Of a DNA stretch of 64,000 nt, positions 26,588 through 39,059 are shown piece by piece. Under the pieces are notes generated by a model. It had not been told where the DNA came from, made no database searches, and was given only the letters and a program-made list of their open reading frames with translations. Numbering within the stretch: position 1 is the first letter of the stretch; the number at the start of each line of letters is the position of its first letter. Origin of the DNA: Taeniopygia guttata (lineage: Eukaryota; Chordata; Aves; Passeriformes; Estrildidae). A program made the position numbers and the translations under genes. The stretch lies in NCBI RefSeq assembly GCF_048771995.1, contig NC_133043.1:10434501-10498500 (forward strand), read 5' to 3'.

Positions 26588-27879
26588 CACTTTGAGCCCT
26601 GACTCGCTGTGCTGGTGGCCGTGTCAGCCAGGTGGGTGCTCCAAAGGGCAGCAGCTGTTTAGGGCTGGGATGTGGCTCGGGCAGGCTCTGCAGGGGCTGC
26701 ATGGGGAGCAGCTCAGAGCTGTGCTGCTGTTGGATCAGCTGCAGGGGCACAGCTCTGCACTGCTGCCCTTCCTGGGCACAGCCTGCTGTGCACGGGGACA
26801 CTGCCTGCTCCTCTCACTGCCACCTCCCACAGACCCAGCGTGCCACAAACCTGGAGCCTCTTCCTCTCTCTCTCTCTTATAAACTTGCCTAGAAATTAAA
26901 GATGTTAGAAATAGATCTCTGCATCTCTTCAGCTGCTCCAGTGAGCATTTCCCTCCTCAGATAATCCACCAGTTCACATTCTCTGGGGTTGAGAATACAT
27001 TTTCTTACCTACAGTCTCCAAATGTTCCAATCTATTTTTGTACACTGGCATACTTGTTTCCTAGGTTATTTCTCTTGATCTCCCCTTATCTCTTCCTTTA
27101 TGTGAAATGGTTTTGTGAAAATTATTTTGCTTAAGCTGAACTATGTATATTGAGAAAACGGTTCTAGCATAACTTGAAACAGAATTTGTAAAGAGCGTTG
27201 TCAACATACGCAACACTACAAACGGCAAATTTTCATTTTTATTCCTGAATTTAAAAAAATAAGTGGAAAAGATACTAAAGTGCATCTGATAGCCTTTAAA
27301 TTAATAAAACTACACCTTTATATTATAATGAATCTGTCCCACATTCTCCATCTGTTGAAATGCCTCTTGTAACAGGCTGCTTTAGGAATGGTTTGGTTCA
27401 TTTATTTAAGTCTCTTTCTGACACTCAGGAGGTGCCTGGTGCCACTGAGGTAAGGAAAGGAAAATCCTTTAAGAAAAATATTTGTGGTTGTAGAAGGAGC
27501 TGGGCTGTGCAGGGCTGTGGGCAAGACTCTCCAGGAGCTCAGGAAATGCTGCTCTGCCTTGGCTTGTGAAATGTTTCATTTTCTGGGAACTGATGGGATT
27601 TTAACCCTCAGGTCAAAACACGCAGGACTCCAAACCAAGCTCCGAAATTCAGTGGCCCTTTTTGCAGGTGCTGCTCGGAGTGACTTTGGTGTGGCTCTAT
27701 GTTCAGTCAGCAGCAGCAATCTCAGCCGGCTCAGGAGCGTTTGTTCAGCTCTGTGCTCCTGGTCCCTGTGGCACCAACACTCCCCAGCGCAGGGCCCTGC
27801 AGGGCTGAGCCCAGTCACAGCAGCTCACACTGCACCTGGCACTGGGGCAGCTTTGCAGAGATGTTCAGCAGCTTAAACA

Positions 27880-27990
27880 TCTTCGGGAGTTAATGGGAAT
27901 TAGGCACCTAACCTACTTAGATGCTGCTATAAATGCTGCTAGGGATGTTTAGGTACCTAAATACCTTAGTAAATCTTTCCCCTGGCTGCT
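27880..27990. mobile_element. Possible old MITE-like repeat with TAGGCACCTAA motifs
   Basis: The segment has TTAGGCACCTAACC and, 50 bases on, TTTAGGTACCTAAATACC, near-palindromic motifs that resemble a family of short DNA-transposon-derived repeats I associate with turtle, crocodile and bird genomes. There is no coding part. The family assignment is from memory, so borders and class are tentative. Confidence 0.35.
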
Positions 27991-28256
27991 TGCAGTGATA
28001 GTGCACCAAAAAATCAAATGCCAGTGGCTAAAGCCTCACCTTTGTCCTCTGTAACCAGCTTTGCCTTTCCCTGGGGATTGTTTTCATGTAACACTAAAAA
28101 TACCACCCAGCTCACAGGTTGCACCATCCAGGCTCTGCTCATATTTTCTGGTGCCTGGATTATTTATTGCTCATTCTAGATTTTTTTCCACCAACAGTGG
28201 GTATGGTTGGCATGGATTTAATAGGTTGGTATTTTCACAACACAGCATCTAAGTTA

Positions 28257-28318
28257 AGTTATTTTATTACAAGATAATACAGCTGTTATTTTAGTTATTT
28301 TATTACAAGATAATATGC
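28257..28318. repeat. Local direct duplication of about 24 bp
   Basis: AGTTATTTTATTACAAGATA occurs twice, at about 28257 and 28295, 38 bp apart, with CAGCTGTTATTTT in between. Probably a small tandem duplication of AT-rich sequence. Confidence 0.75.
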
Positions 28319-29249
28319 TGTTTACAGCAGTACTCAAGACTCCAGAGAATTTAGTCCAGCATTTTTCCACAGCACACATAGGCTGTGTTCTTCCTGCACC
28401 TTAAGAAGGATGTTGACAGAGACATTGAACTGCAGCTACACGATCCTTGTCATTCACTGAGGGCTCACACGAGGGAGGTTGCTGAAATGACCCCTCATCC
28501 TGATGAGGAGGAATGCAATTTTTCCAGCCAGTCACGATGGGGAATTTTGGCTTTATTGTTAGGCTTCTTGGCTAAAAGCAAACCATGAAAAATCAGTAGT
28601 TTTGCTGCTGTTTCACATAAGTCACTATTTCACCCTGACCTCCAAAAGCTACACTCTGATCAGAAATGTCTTCATTTCCTGTCAAATACCCTGTCAGCTA
28701 CCCACAGGCAGTGGTTCCCTGTGGTCCAATTATTATTATCAAGAACTATCCTTGCTCTTGTATGTGAAGAGAATTCATTTAAAAATGGAAAAAGAAATAT
28801 AATTATGTTTCTTGCCTGAAATGGAAATGCAACAATAACAGCACTTATATGGGAAAGAGAAAGGATCCAAGGAAAGCAAAGCATTGGGGCTCCTGCTGAT
28901 GTTTTCATTTTCACTCCAAAGGCTGGTAATGCATCCCTGTTCCCTTCCAGCCCCACAGTTCTGGGAGCAGCAGGAGCACGGAGTTCTCCAGGGGCAGGGC
29001 AGGTCTCGGGCCTGGCTGAGCTGCACAGTTTGAAATACCTGAGATAAGAAGCACGGCTCTGCCATGGAGGCTGAGGGCTTCAGAAGCAGGGAGGCACAGG
29101 GACTCGGATGGATGTACGTGCCTCGTGTCGTGTCTCTGCCAGGGCTGGAGCCTAATTGGATTTCACAAATGTGACTTGTGTGCCTCTTGATCACAAAACC
29201 AAATTAAACCTCAAGAAGTTCTGAATAAATCCATACCCAAAAGTTTTTC

Positions 29250-29292
29250 TCAAAAAAAAAGAAAAAAAAGAAAAAAAAAAAAAGGAAAAAAG
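29250..29292. repeat. A-rich tract
   Basis: Runs of A broken by single G residues over about 43 bases. It could be a simple repeat or the tail of a decayed retro-element, but no element body is visible next to it. Confidence 0.8.
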
Positions 29293-32200
29293 TCATTCCA
29301 GTTCTTCTGCCATAGCAGGGGAACAAAATGAAAACTTCAGAACTATTGCTTTAAAACAAATAAGAGAAGCAAAGCACACCCAGCAGATCTGAATTCCTGG
29401 GTGCACTGAATAAAATCAGTCATGTGATAATGATGAGATTTTCTAGAACACCTTTTAGGCATGCAATTTCTGCATTAAATCTATTCAGATGTCCCTAGAA
29501 CATCTGCTTCTTCTGTAAAATGGGAGTAACTGCCACTTTTTACAGCGCACTGACAGCTACAGATAAAAGCCTGGTAATTGCTAGCAGGAACTACTGCCTA
29601 ACCAGGGATTTTCTTCAAAGTTAACTTGCCTGGATTTTAAGACTATTGCACACGATAGCCCTGTGCCGGTTCACACAACGCTGGGAGGTGGAGTACGTGT
29701 TAAAATCGTGGGTAACAGTGGGATTCAAACAGATCCCAGCCTCCCTTGGAGGCAGATCAGACGCGGCTGATGCTGGGAGCCGGGCAGCAGAGGGAGCAGA
29801 GAAATGCCCAGATTTGCTGTTAATGTGACCCAAAATCGGTGGGAGCTGCTTTAGCACGTCAGTGCCATGGGCTGCTCTGTTTCCCGTCCCGGAGACACCG
29901 GGACACCCAAAGCCTGGGCAGCCCCAAGGGAGCGGTCAGTGACAGCTCTGCGCAGCGCGGTCCTGCTGGGGCTTCTCCTCTCCTCCCTCTGCCCGTGTTT
30001 ATTCACGAGTCGGGGTGCGGGGAAGAGGAAAAGGCTGCTGGCAGACTTCTCCCGGAGTCTCCACTTGGAATGGCACCACATTTCCAGGGAAGCCTCACTT
30101 GTGCTCCCAGCAAGGCTGATCCTCGTGGGAACGCTGTCAGTGTTCTGCATCCCTCAAGGCAGACAAACACCGTCCGCTCGCTGAGCACGGGGAGCCGGCA
30201 AAGCTCATCTGCTTCGGTGCGATCCAGAGCTGCAGGGGATTTCACTGCTCTTGAAAAGCCCAAAGCTTTGGTGGATTAGCCCGGTGCCAGGGTGTCCCTA
30301 AAACAGCACCTAAAACCAGGGGGCTGCTGGCACACAGGGCTCAAGCAGAGCCAGCTCTGCTACAGAAAACCCAGCTGAGATCTCTCTTTGTAAGAGAATA
30401 GCAGCTAGTGGAACACAAAAGAGAATCCGTGCCTGAATGAAAGGAAAGTGACATTAGGGAGGACTTCTGAGCTCAGAATAGCTCCTGCCATCCTCTGTCA
30501 CAGCCTCACTCGTGAGCCAGGGAGAGGCTACCAGGGTGCTCAGTTCTTGTAGGCAAAGTCCTCTGCCTGGAGAACCTGCAAAATGGAATAAAAATTAGTC
30601 TGATTTTTGCAATTTTGAGGGGAAGTGTTAAAAATATTTCAAAGAAATCACATATCCTGTTAACTAATATAAAACTGGAAAGCCTAATGGGTTTTTCAGT
30701 TGATTTCAAACTCCCCGAATTCTTAATGAGTTTTAGGAGGCGCAAATAATGCTCTCATTACAAGAACCTTCTTCTCTCTGCATTGTTTAAATATCCCCTG
30801 GCTCGGCAAAGGTGGGAAAAAAGTCAGAAAGTTGATTTGGTTCAACACTTCAAAAAATGCTTTGAAAAAACGAGTGACAGCCAAGCACTTCCTCTCCTTC
30901 GGGGTCACAAACCAGATGAAAGCTCACTGCTCTGGTAATTTTTCGCAGGTGTTATTGTATGTCTTCAGATTCCAATAAAATGGAAAGATAATCAAATTGG
31001 AATCCCATTAGTATGTACCTGTTGTAAGATTAGCAATTTCACAGTATATTAATTTCTTCCTAGATTAGTTTAAATGTGTAACAGCACTTGATTTAACAGA
31101 GCTGCATGGGCAGACAGTATTTCAACACTGTGAACATCTGTTCCGAGTTACCAAAATTCCAGCTCAAAAACAAATATTTCCCCCATAAATCAACCCAAAC
31201 ATTATTCTGAGTGTTGTAACAGATGCAAAATGAATCTGGCTCCCTCTGCCCTGTGGTTTGGCTCTTTCCTTAAACTTGATGTGAATATATTTATTTAAAC
31301 ACTTCAAGAAATACACATCTGAAATAGCTATTTAAGCTTCCTTGGAGTATGTCTGATGTTGGTTCAACGTTTATGGTCAGTTGACAGACGGCCTCATTAA
31401 CTACAGATTCTGTTAATTAGTGTAAGCTCTGGTTACAACTTTGCAGATAAATCTCTTCTGGAGCAGCACTTAAAGTCCCATTCAAGTGTTCTGAACACTT
31501 CAGCCCAGCAGCACAGTACTGATGAGCCTGAGTTTGTGAGAGGGACAGAGTTTATTTTGGGGTTTATATTCATTTTGTTCTGGCCTGTTTCAGTGGGCTC
31601 TGTGCCCCCATTGTTACTGCTGCTGGTCATGTCATGAGCTAAATGAATCAGAAGAGGTATTGATTTTTCTGGCATAAAGAAATGAGATTTGTTTACTAAA
31701 CACGAAATTTGGAAAGAGGCTTTACAAGAGGGTTCCCAGTTAATGGTCTGAGTATGTGAATAAAAATGTTTACTTAGGCAGAAGCAGCAATTCAATACTT
31801 TGAGGTGTTTAATTGTATTAAGCTGCATAAGAGCAACAGGGATACAAGTTTGTTTTTTCTAGTAGTTTATATGTCTGTATGGCTCAGACAGACAAAGAGA
31901 AAACTAAATTGTGTTACCATAAATAACTACAAACTCCTGTATAGAGAAAAATCCTTCATCCCTCCTTGCACAAAATACCCTCTGGGGGCAGAAACAAGGC
32001 CATGCTTTGAGGATGACATTCTGGAGTTGTTAATAATTTTCTGTCTTAAATGCTTGGAGAAAAACAGTGTGTGTGGACTAAATGTAACCCTGCCTTTAGT
32101 GCTGGTGGGGAGATGGGAATCCCAGGCCAGTTCTCTCCCACAAACAATGGGAACACTGGGCCACAGGGAGGATAGCAAAGGAGCACTGCAGGACCCAGGG

Positions 32201-34775
32201 GTCTGTGTCAGTCAGTGGGAGCCACACAGGGGGTTCAGCCATAAGAACCTGCATTACTCCCTTGAAGGGATGCCAAAGTTGTTATGAATTCCACATTTTC
32301 CAAAGGCAATTGGTTAATAAGGCATAACAGTAGAAATAGTAGGGAGCTGCAGATATGTAAACCTGCACAAAAATGTGCACTTTGTTCAACATTTCTATTT
32401 GTCAAGAGATCGGAACCCATTCTATATGCAGTAGGCTACGTCCTTCTCTCACATTATACATTAGCTTTATACATTGTTAATTAGACCTAATTTAGGCCTC
32501 AAAAAATCTCATTAAAATTCTGATTAGTGCTGTTGGCAAGCAGCCATCTAAAAAGCCTCTATTTCTTTCTTTGATAAGTTTGAAGCCACTATAACAAACA
32601 GGAAAAATAAGATCACAGCCTTCTTTCTCATGCCAATCAACATAATGTATTCTGCAGGTCAAAGTCATTTAAGGGAAAATACAGGAGGAGGACATCTTTA
32701 TCTCCCTGCATGGATGCTGTCAGGTAGCTATAGAAAATTATATGGTTATGCCCTTTGGCAGTTAAAAAAACCAGCCAATGAGTGCCCTGCTGGGTGTACC
32801 TGGGGAACCCAGGAAGGGCACTGTGGGCTGGCAGCAGTGTCAGGAATCTGCTCAGGTCCTGCATGGAACTGAGAGGGGGAGTGCATTAAAGAAGAGGAGG
32901 AAAAGAACATCCCAGTCTCAGAAACAACATTTAATTAATCTAAACCTGCAGGACAAACTGCATACAGTTAATAATGTGCATTTCTGCACTACTTACTGCT
33001 GTTACAGTAATTCTTTCGTTAAAAGACATAGCATGACTTTAATACCTTTCTGTTTAGAAGCCTGATTTTTGTCTGTAGGAATTTTCGCAGTCTTCCACAG
33101 AAGGTCGGGCTTTCCTGCCAAAGATAAGAAAGGTTTATCACATTTCTGGGTTCTTAATAATTTAAACCCATACGATTAAGAACAGGTCTGTGCTTTCTGC
33201 ATTTTGTTTTTTCGAGAGGGAAACCTGGGAGCAAGGTGGATGTCATAGAACTAATGACAGAAAGAAATCCCGAGCTTAGGGCAGCTAGCAAGCCTGAAGC
33301 CCAGGGCAGCAATCACTTCAGTGACTGTGAGACAGCCCGCTGGAGAGCACGGGTTTGCAGTATCAAGCTGTACAGATCCCGAGCTGATAAGCCTATGCAT
33401 GTGGAATTCTTCAGGCGAAATTCTGCCTGACCTTCCCCAGCACCATGCCTCCGGCAAGCTCTCTGAAAGCAGCCATTTGAAGTCAGAGAAATCTGGGTCA
33501 CTGACTTCAATAGAAACTCTGATTAAGGAGGGGATGATGCTCAGCTCCTGTACCTTTCACTCCTCCCTTCTGATGCAGCTCTGCCTGGGGATGGGCTGCT
33601 TTATTCTGTGCTCGTGGGTGCTCTTCTGTCTCCAGTAAAACCAATGCCAAATTCCAAAATCTAACAGCCTGAGCATGTAAGAACAGCTATTTCTAAACTA
33701 TCTTTTTGCAGCATGCAAGCCAAGAGTGAAAAAGGAAGAGGGATGGAGTGCAGAGAAATAAACGGAAGGATCAAGTTGTTTTTACCATTGGCACCAGCTG
33801 GGAGTTGTCCTTATTGAGGGGAAGGTCTGACTGAAAAACAGGCCAGCTATTCCCTTATCTCTCATCTCAATCCAGTTCTGTCATCTGGCTGCTTACACCT
33901 ACTGGGTCTGAATAATTCGCCAAGGCACCAAAGGCACGAGGTGCCTGGAACGGCCTCGAGAGTCTGGTTAATGCTTTACGGGGGGAAGGCTGCTTTAAAA
34001 AGCAGAGCCGAGTATTTGTTCCAAAACTGCAGTCATCACTGAGAGCCACACTTAGTGAGTTCAAACCAGGTCGGCTGCCCAGGCAAGAACATGTATTTGA
34101 TCTACCCTGTCATGGTAAAGGCTGCCTGCAAACTTTGGCAGAGAAAATTATTAATCTTTCAACTCACAGCATATAAGCAATGACTAGTAATATCTATTTT
34201 TCTGAGAACTGGAATGCCTTTTGGAACCACCCCAGATTACTTAAGAGAAGTTCCTCTGCATCACCCAAAAGCAGTTCCAAACCTGTCTCTCCCACATTCA
34301 ATTAAACTTAAAAAAAAAATATTTAAAAATAATGAAAAAAAAAATAAAAAAGGCGGGACCATGGTTCATTCAACAGGCATTTTTCGTCTTGTGCGGAGCC
34401 CCAGCAGCTTGCTCAGCTGCACCCCACGGGGACAATAAATATCCATTTTTCAGTAATTCAGTGCTGTGGGTAGCGACTTTTACTTGGAAAGCCAAGTGAG
34501 GTTCTAGGCAGAACCTCTGTGGAGGGGAGGGAGGTGGGGGCAGCCATCGCTCCTCGGTGTCTGTCACCTTCTCTTCAAAGGCTGCTGCTTTTCAGCTCAG
34601 CTGGGTGTGGGTATCTGAGTTCTCATGTGGCTTTTCATGGCCCTCCACGTTCTGCGTCACAGAGCTGGAAATGCACTGCCCTGTGAGGCCAGCCTGGGAA
34701 CTTGCACTGCTTTGGGACAAATCAGAACTAAAACAAAGGCTGAGTCATGAGCCTTTTCCAATTCTCTCCTGCTTA

Positions 34776-35009
34776 GTTTTTTGGGGGGTTGGTTTTTTTG
34801 GGTGTTTTTTGTTTTGTTTTGGGTGGTTTTGTTTTTAAAAAAATTTGTTTTACTTTATTGGGTTTTTGTTTGGTTTGGTTTTTGTTTTGTTTGTTTTGGT
34901 TTGGGGATTTTGTGGGTTTTTTGGGGTTTTTTTGTTTTTGTTTTTGTTTGGTTTTTTTTTTTTTTTTGGTTGGTTGGTTGGTTTTCAGTTGGTTTTGGGG
35001 TTTTTTTGA
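34776..35009. repeat. T/G-only low-complexity tract
   Basis: About 230 bases made almost only of T and G on the + strand, with runs of three to eight T and two to six G and one short A interruption near 34838. The repeat unit is irregular, of TTTGG / TTTTGTTTTGG kind. The open frames across it encode only Phe/Gly/Leu/Val/Trp-rich strings and are composition artefacts, not genes. Confidence 0.9.
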
Positions 35010-36060
35010 GCATCTCACTCAATCTTTACATCCATTGTTTTGGCTCCCAGAGGGCTGAAGTGGAGATCCACTCAGTGGATGAACCAGTGGGTATTGAAGG
35101 TACTGTAAACCATTTGCTTTTCAGTCTGTCCTGTGCCTTGACCCGAACACTTGTTCTGCATTATTTATCCTCTCCATCTTGCAGCTTGTTCTCTGCCCGC
35201 CTACTTTTGCAACTCTTTTCTCCAGACAGAACATATTTAACAGAGCAATGAAGTGACAGTAGCAGTTCAGCTGTGACCATACAGACACCTGACTAGAAGC
35301 TTTGATCTCTCAGGTTTCAGAGATCTCTCACTGCACATACAGTACTGGCTTCCATTTAACCCTGAGACAGAAAGAGAAAAACCCGAATTCTGCAGACCAG
35401 TATATATTTAAATACACACAGACTTCTAGATCACAAGCTTGACTGTACAAAACCTGTCTCCCAGCATGGGAGTGCGTGTCTCTCCATCTATCAGTAACCA
35501 TTATTCTGCTGAGCCATGATTACTGCCCCATTGTCTTCCTGCCCCACTTTTATCCATGTTTATGGAGAAAATACAGGTAGGTGCCTTGGAACATACTGGT
35601 CAGCTGGATCGCTAAAAAACCCACTTTCACTCCAGCTTTCTCTATGCAGGAAAAACCTTGCAGTCATATTTCCAGGAGATATTTCAGAACAGAATTCCCA
35701 ATTTCCATTACAGGCTACGCCAAGGCAATGTATAAGAGAACGGGAACTGCTGCAAAACAGTGGAAAAAATTAATCTCATGAACCGTCCTGGAGATTTTTA
35801 CCTAGAGCCTGCAGTCCCTCCTTTGTGAAATGCGTTTAAAACAACTTGGAGTGGGGCGGGAGAGGGTTATTGAGTTTTCAGCAAAGGGGCACGAACTGAG
35901 ACCTAAGGGCAGGACGGAGTGCAGGCCAGGCCAAGGGTTACCCAAAGGTGACATCCGCGGTCCCGCTGTCCATGGCCGGGCCCGGTCTGACCGCAGCGCT
36001 CCGTGCGCGGCTCCGTGCGCGGGATCAGTGCCGAGGCTGCCGCTCGCCGGGGCGGCAGAA

Positions 36061-36185
36061 CCACGGCACGGCACGGCACGGCACGGCAGAGCAGGGCACG
36101 GCACGGCACGGCACGGCACGGCACGGCACGGCACGGCACGGCACGGCAGAGCAGGGCACGGCAGGGCACAGCACGGCACGGCACC
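36061..36185. repeat. GCACG pentanucleotide array, about 25 units
   Basis: Tandem GCACG with two interruptions of the form GCAGAGCAGG at about 36087 and 36147 that mark an internal duplication of about 60 bp. It is GC-rich and CpG-rich, and lies about 350 bp upstream of the orphan CpG island core. The 386-codon + strand frame and the - strand frames across it are artefacts of a repeat length that keeps reading frames open. Confidence 0.93.
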
Positions 36186-36291
36186 AGCCCAGGGCAGGGC
36201 AGGGGAACCTCCCGGCCTGGACACTCCTGACACCCCTCCCCGGCCGGATCCCCATCCCTGGGCAGGACAGCATCCCTCAGCAGGACCTGTG

Positions 36292-36532
36292 CCACCGGGA
36301 CACCCCCTTTCCCACAGGAACGCCCCTTTTCCCCCCACGGACACCCCCTTTCCCACACGAAAACCCCTTTTCCCACCAAGACATCCAATTTTCCCACCGG
36401 GACACCCCCTTTTCCCATCAGGACACCCCTTTTCCCACAGGACACCCCTTTTCCCACACGGACACCCCTTTTCCCACAGGACACCCCCTTTTCCCACAGG
36501 ACACCCCTTTTCCCACAGGACACCCCCGTGTC
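36292..36532. repeat. 17-18 bp minisatellite, GGACACCCCTTTTCCCACA type
   Basis: About 13 units of a C-rich motif, variable at the left end and nearly uniform at the right end. On the - strand each unit holds GGGAAAAGGGG plus another G pair, a spacing compatible with G-quadruplex formation. The array runs straight into a CpG island. Confidence 0.92.
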
Positions 36533-36960
36533 GGGGGGGGGGGCTCAGAGGGGGCTGCGCGCGCGCCCGCCCGCGGCCCCGCCATTGGCCCAAAGTAGGT
36601 CACGGCCCGCGCCCGCGCGCGCGCGCTCACGTGACGGCCCCGAGCCGCGTGACGGGCGGGCGGGGCCCGGGGCGCCGTGAGGGGCCGGGGTCGTGTCCCC
36701 GTCCTTGTGCCGCTGTCCCTGTCCTTCCTTCCCCCGGCCCTTCCCTTCTCCCGGCCCTTCCTCCCCTCACGGACACATCGCCGCCTCCCCCCCGAGCCTC
36801 CGGCACCGCGGCCAGCGCTCTGCAGCTCCCGGCGTGCCCGGCTCCCCTCGGCGGCCGCCCCGCCGTGCTCGGGACCCGCCTCTGCCCGTGGCTGCTCGGG
36901 GACCCCGCTGCGATGCTCCGGGGCGGTGATCACCGTGTGCGCCTTGGCAGAAGGAGCCCT
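36530..36960. promoter_or_regulatory. Orphan CpG island with promoter-like boxes
   Basis: A very GC- and CpG-rich block. It has an inverted CCAAT box (ATTGG, 36584-36588), the palindromic E-box TCACGTGA (36627-36634), a GTGACGG half-CRE-like site at about 36649 and GGGCGGG GC boxes. It lies 3.5 kb upstream of the HLF island and 11.5 kb downstream of STXBP4. It could be an alternative HLF promoter, the start of a non-coding RNA on either strand, or an enhancer-type island. A donor-like GTGAGG stands at about 36677, but no first exon with a matching acceptor can be shown from sequence alone. Confidence 0.55.
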
Positions 36961-36989
36961 GGAAAGTATATAACGATTTTTCGACTCTA

Positions 36990-38497
36990 AAATGGCCTTG
37001 TAGATTGTCTTTGCTAAGGAAAATAATCACACTGAAAAAAAAAAAAATCTTACGGTACATTAACCACTGGGTGCTTGGTTTGAAAAGAATCGGATTTTTC
37101 ATATCACTGATGCCAGTGATGGAAACAACCATGAGCAGAAATATAAATACTGGTTGAGATAATTTTTTTTTTTAAATAGGGGACCTATGAAGATACTTTC
37201 AACACAAAAACTAAGCAGCTGCATAGTCTTTCATAAGCCATAAGATAGACATTTTATGGGTGAATGCTAAGCTGAAAACACATGCCAGAAATTGTATTGC
37301 AAGTGGAAAATTGAGAAATTCATTATCATTTTAGTATGGTATCATTCATTATCAGTTTAGTATAGTGTAATTAGCTGTGTTTTGTCTTGGTTGGCTTTAC
37401 CTGGCATGCACCATGTGGGGTAAACCAGTGGTCAAAACAGTATAAAGAAATTAGAGGCCACCTTTGGAAAATTGTAGCAAGTAAAAATCAGTAATTTGTT
37501 TGCACAAACAACGTGGTGTCCTGACAGCCTGGAATTTAGGTTAATTGGGATGAAATCTGGCTGTGTAGCATGGCTGGAGTTAAATTACTGTTCCTGTTGT
37601 GTGACACTGAAAATAACAGCTCCAGCACCCTGCTCAGGTTCTCTGCTCAGCTTTGCTGGCTGGTCTATAAATCAGGAAATTATTTTGGCTTTCTCATCCA
37701 GGAGATTCCCAGCTCCTGTGTGTTGGGAATGCAGGGTCTATAACTGCACACAGTGATCAGAGAGGCTTCCTTTTGTTCTACACTTGCACTGATCTACCTA
37801 TCATTTACCCCATTCCGTGTCAAGCAGTGAAGGTTTCGTGTCCTTCTGTGGTGTTGAAAATGCTGTTTCTTTCTGTTGAGTTGGATCAATAATCATAAAA
37901 ACACGGCTGTACTCAAGTTGAGCTTCCACTGGAAACTAGTTACTGGTGTTTCCCAGTATTCCCATTACTTGTACATCTTCTGTTCTGTGTACTCTTCTTT
38001 GCTGCTTATCGTATCTCCTAAATGCATCTATTTTTCTTTAGACCACATAGAAGAAACACTCTGTACCACATCTGCATATAGATTGGCAATCACCCTAATC
38101 TTTGTGCCACTCATCTGTACCTCTGTAATTAAAGGTTTCCACTAACCACCAGTTTGGCCGTCTGAGGCAATATTGGTACGTGTACAGTCATTTAATAATC
38201 CAGGGCTTTTTTCCTTGCTTAGGTGACACAAAATCTCCTGCGCTGCTGCTATCACACCCCTGCTCCAGTGGTGAAGCACGTGGCATCTGTGGCATCCCAA
38301 GTTCTCCCGAGCCCTGCTCAGCCATGCCCTGAGTCTGTTCCCGTCTCTTGTCTCTGGTTCTGTGGGGCCTGATGGTCACAATCCCTGGTCTTCATGGTTT
38401 TGGTTGTGCCAGTGCAGTTTTATTGATTTGAGTGCACTTTGGACTTTGATCAGTTGCTTGTTTTAGGCAGTTCATTTAGCAAGGCACCTAATAACAG
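36990..38497. other. Intergenic stretch, no gene seen
   Basis: About 1.5 kb of AT-rich sequence between the orphan island and a CR1 copy. The short ORFs in it show no recognisable domain, and I see no other feature. Confidence 0.6.
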
Positions 38498-38499
38498 AT

Positions 38500-38765
38500 G
38501 ATAGAATTATAGAGTTGGAAGGGCCTGACAAGGATCATTGAGTCCAACCCTTGGCCCTGCACAGACACCCCAACAATCCCACCCTGTGCATCCCTGAGAG
38601 AATTGTTCAAAGGCTCCAGGAGCTCTTGGGGTCATGCCAGTTTCCTGGGAAGCCTGGGCAGTGCCCAGCACCCTCTGGGGCAAGAACCTTTTCCTGATAT
38701 CCAGCCTGACCCTCCCTGACACGGCTCCAGCCATTCCCGAGTCCTGTTCCTGCTCACACAGGTAA
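38500..38765 (-). mobile_element. CR1 LINE 3' fragment, minus strand
   Basis: Begins with AGAATTATAGAGTTGGAAGG, the reversed CR1 3' end with its ATTCTRTG-type tail. It then runs through TCATTGAGTCCAACCCTTGG, CAAGAACCTTTTCCTGATAT and CCAGCCTGACCCTCCCTGAC, which are standard antisense CR1 blocks. It is 5'-truncated, as CR1 copies usually are. Confidence 0.88.
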
Positions 38766-39059
38766 CAGATACAGTAGGTACGCAAGGGGAGAACATAACT
38801 GTTCTTCAGGCAGCTTATATTTCTAAATACTGGGCAGTTTATGCACATAACGTATCTTCATTTGCTTCTAGTGAATATTTATGATTATTTATATTTGTTG
38901 ATGGTTAAAAGCTGACTTTTGAAGAAAAAGTCACAAACACAGATGGCAAAACTTTGCAAAATGCGATCCAAAAGAAAACCCAAACAAGAATAAGGGAGAT
39001 ACAGATGCCCACAGGCACATGAAGGGTGAAGTTACTCTGGGACTAATGCAGTTCTTGCA

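Larger units (their letters stand above)
25086..36060. other. Intergenic region between STXBP4 and the HLF upstream island
   Basis: About 11 kb with no gene I can support. It contains a 37-bp tandem repeat (26442), a possible MITE-like repeat (27880), a local duplication (28257), an A-rich tract (29250), a GC-rich block with overlapping ORFs (29840-30280) and a T/G-only tract (34776-35009), listed separately. The remainder is unremarkable AT-rich sequence. Distal HLF enhancers could lie here, but none can be recognised from one sequence. Confidence 0.6.

Noticed and set aside
34773-35251. Frames over the T/G tract
   Set aside because: Translate to Phe/Gly/Trp or Lys/Gln/Pro strings set by the base composition.
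35830-36990. 386-codon + strand open frame and several - strand frames over the same DNA
   Set aside because: They cross two tandem repeats and a CpG island, are rich in Pro/Arg/His/Gly, and stay open because of repeat unit and GC content. There is no domain, splice or start support.
37380-37460. TG...CA-flanked segment with a TATAAAG, considered as a solo LTR end
   Set aside because: No matching second end, no target-site duplication and no primer-binding site. Nothing else supports a retroviral element in the window.
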